Of a stretch of DNA of 64,000 nucleotides, positions 62,246 to 64,000 are shown piece after piece. Location: positions 12,607,198 to 12,671,197 of the forward strand of contig JAKOON010000011.1 in assembly GCA_022577435.1 (NCBI GenBank), written 5' to 3'. This DNA comes from Embiotoca jacksoni (Eukaryota > Chordata > Actinopteri > Embiotocidae). Every line of letters begins with the position of its first letter. Within the stretch, counting starts at the first letter, position 1. The position numbers and the translations under genes were made by a program. The notes beneath the pieces are model-generated. The model was not told where the DNA came from. It ran no database searches and saw only the letters and a program-made list of their open reading frames with translations.

Positions 62246-63636
62246 TACCTGACGCTGCTGCAGCTGCACCACAGGAAAGAGGGGCAGGGTTCACAGCCAA
62301 TCACAGACCTCCTCTGCTCCAACCAACCAATCACAGACTTTCTTTGCTCCTACCAACCAGAAACGTGTTCTGGACCTGAACTTGAACCTGAACCTGGACC
62401 TGAAGTTTGTGAACTCAACACTCAATCCAGGGTCGTCCTGACTTCAGTCCACAGACACTGGATCCTACATTTCCCATAATGCACCCGGGTATTCATCTTC
62501 GTGAGAGGACTGACAGCAACGTTTTGAATCTGTGGACTGACCCTTTAAATTAGCTTTTAAAGGATGAATATGATCTACAGACTGTTTATCTTCCTCCTCT
62601 AGACAACCCTTTGATGATGTCAGAGCTGTGTGATGTCAGAGTCATGTGACGTCAGAGCGGTGTGGGTATACAGTGTGATGTCAGACCATAAGGCGGGCCT
62701 CTTCCAACTTCAGCTCCTTCTGCTCCTCCCTCTGCTGCTCGGTTGCGTCCATCTGCCTCCTCAAGTAGCTCAGCTGCTCCTCGGTCTCCTCCCGCTGCCT
62801 CTCCGCCCGTAGACTCTCCCGCTGCTCTTTGGCCCGTCGGTCCGCCTCCCAGAGCTCCTCAAACAGCTCCTCCTCCTGCTGCTGCCGCCACCGCTCCTCC
62901 TCTCTGCTCCTCACCTGAGCAGCTCGCTCCTCGCACACCTGCTGCTCCCTCAGTTTGACCTGGACCCTGCGCAGCTCCTCACACTGATCCCTGCAGGACA
63001 GACAGACAGAGAGACAGACAGATGCTGTTGGCGGGACAACCATGTTTCATATTTGCAGCAGCAGCAGGGTTGCAGCAGTTGTCACCTGAACAGCTGCTCC
63101 AGCTTGTCTGACACCAGCCGCTGTCGTTCTATCTCTCTTCTGCCTCTCAGCATTTTGAATTTGTCTTTCATCTTCTCTTGTTTCTCCGCCGTCGTCTCCT
63201 TCTTCTCCTCCATCTCCTGCAGGAGCCGCACCTGCTCCGCCTCCAGCAGCTCCCAGAGCCTGCGGAGACCGACGGACGGAGACACGTAAAGTCCTCCGCA
63301 GTCAAAGCACAATGCGCGCAGCGGCGAAAGTGCGTACAGACGGAAGTAATCTGAGTAGAAGTACTCAGATTACTTACTCGGCCGTAATGCGTCTCGGCGG
63401 TCAAACCTGCATCGCCTGTCCTCGATGTCGGACTCGTGTTGGTTCAGAGCAGCTCGCACTCCCCTCGCCACGTCTCCTCGCAGGAAGCGCCGCTCGGTGC
63501 TCCGCAGCCACGACGCGTTGACCTCGCAGGCCCGCTGGTACTTCTTGAACTCCAGGATCTGGTCTTGGGCCACATCCTGCTTCCGTCTCTGCAGGATCAG
63601 GTGGTCCGGTGGCCTCAACGGGGGCGACTTGGCTAT
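60689..63636 (-). CDS. cfap53: cilia- and flagella-associated protein 53, first exon not found
   Basis: Coiled-coil axonemal and centriolar-satellite protein needed for motile and nodal cilia; its loss in vertebrates disturbs left-right asymmetry. Exons (minus): 63636-63407, 63259-63086, 62990-62687, 62263-62045, 61491-61275, 61177-61075, 60959-60689. They total 1518 bases (505 codons plus stop), all in phase; human CFAP53 is 514 aa. Family hallmarks are 'PPDHLILQRRKQD' near the N-terminus and 'ERQRLVSDKLEQLFRDQCEE', equal in pattern to the human 'DFVAEKLDQQFRERCEE'. The rest is Glu/Gln/Arg-rich helix. Odd features are an 11-residue poly-Q ('VQQQQQQQQQQQKLQ') at 62213-62245 and a stop that overlaps the poly(A) signal. 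The first coding exon, about 20 residues, should lie at plus positions above 63640 or outside the window. The neighbour myo5b is in the same orientation, as in human 18q21. Confidence 0.93.
61182..61195. repeat. short (CA)7, (UG)n at a cfap53 acceptor
   Basis: Minus-strand GTGTGTGTTGTAG leads into exon 61177-61075. Confidence 0.8.
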
Positions 63637-64000
63637 CTGTTCCACAGATACGAGTTTGACATTTACACGTGAGGCTCGAACATCGTCAGACTGACGAGGA
63701 CAATCAAGTTTAAACTCATGAAGCCAAACGGGTTCAAACACACAAATAATAAACCCAGTAAACCTCCAACATCACCTTCATCATCTTCATCTTCCAACCT
63801 GGGCTCATTTACTCGAGCAGTCAGTGTACTGAAGTACAGTGTTGACATTTTTGTACCTGCAATTTATATTTCCTGCTTTATTATTTTAAAAGATTTTTAG
63901 AGTCGTAAATCTTCCCCATGTTTTATCTGATGACTCATCAGATTAAACTGGCAATTAAAACATGACGCAGCACATATTATGACCGACATGAAACATGAGG
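63637..64000. other. cfap53 intron or 5' end, no exon recognised
   Basis: The acceptor before 63636 is TGTGGAACAG, with a weak pyrimidine tract. Further on there is no minus-strand ATG exon with a phase-0 donor resembling a CFAP53 N-terminus, so the first exon is probably beyond 64000. Confidence 0.45.

Noticed and set aside
63637..63741. Extension of the cfap53 frame ('MFEPVWLHEFKLDC...') as the true N-terminus
   Set aside because: Not similar to CFAP53 N-termini as I recall them, and a splice acceptor in correct phase ends at 63637. Low certainty either way.

Overview
The window is vertebrate nuclear DNA, most likely from a spiny-rayed (percomorph) teleost. Genes have many short exons with GT-AG introns of about 80 to 2,000 bases. 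CA/GT microsatellites are dense, and there are fish-type interspersed repeats and an L2-like LINE relic. Every gene recognised has a human orthologue whose protein I could align by eye. Exon models were joined from splice sites and reading phase, without transcript evidence. The lengths fit: hsdl2 419 aa, capsl 208 aa, il7r 419 aa and myo5b 1841 aa, all with phase preserved at every junction.

Layout: (1) 1-837, last coding exon of ugcg (+). (2) 838-7132, 3' UTR and repeat-rich spacer. (3) 7133-13289, ptbp3 (-), back to back with (4) 14850-19385, hsdl2 (+). (5) 19386-20787, LINE debris and the capsl promoter. (6) 20788-26041, capsl (+), with a 1.8 kb satellite-like array in intron 1 and two alternative terminal exons. 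(7) 28174-33353, il7r (-), convergent with capsl. (8) 33354-39665, spacer with repeats. (9) 39666-57948, the whole 40-exon myo5b (-). (10) 60689-63636, cfap53 (-), with its first coding exon missing or outside the window. No rRNA, tRNA, CRISPR array or bacterial element was seen.

The order joins three human microsyntenies: UGCG/PTBP3/HSDL2 (9q), CAPSL/IL7R (5p) and MYO5B/CFAP53 (18q). Relative orientations match human in each block. SUSD1, which lies between UGCG and PTBP3 in human, is absent here.

The most interesting points are these. capsl has a duplicated last exon; both copies are open, have acceptors and differ mainly at silent sites. RFX X-box-like sites are repeated as minisatellites inside myo5b, a match lies upstream of capsl, and cfap53 is a cilium gene next door. 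Five splice acceptors have (UG)n in place of a normal polypyrimidine tract, with a sixth close by. ptbp3 keeps the 34-base frame-shifting exon of the PTB family behind a perfect TACTAAC branch site, and has an ATGA overlap that suggests isoform choice by exon skipping and re-initiation. Three CTCF-like cores sit in tandem in capsl intron 2.
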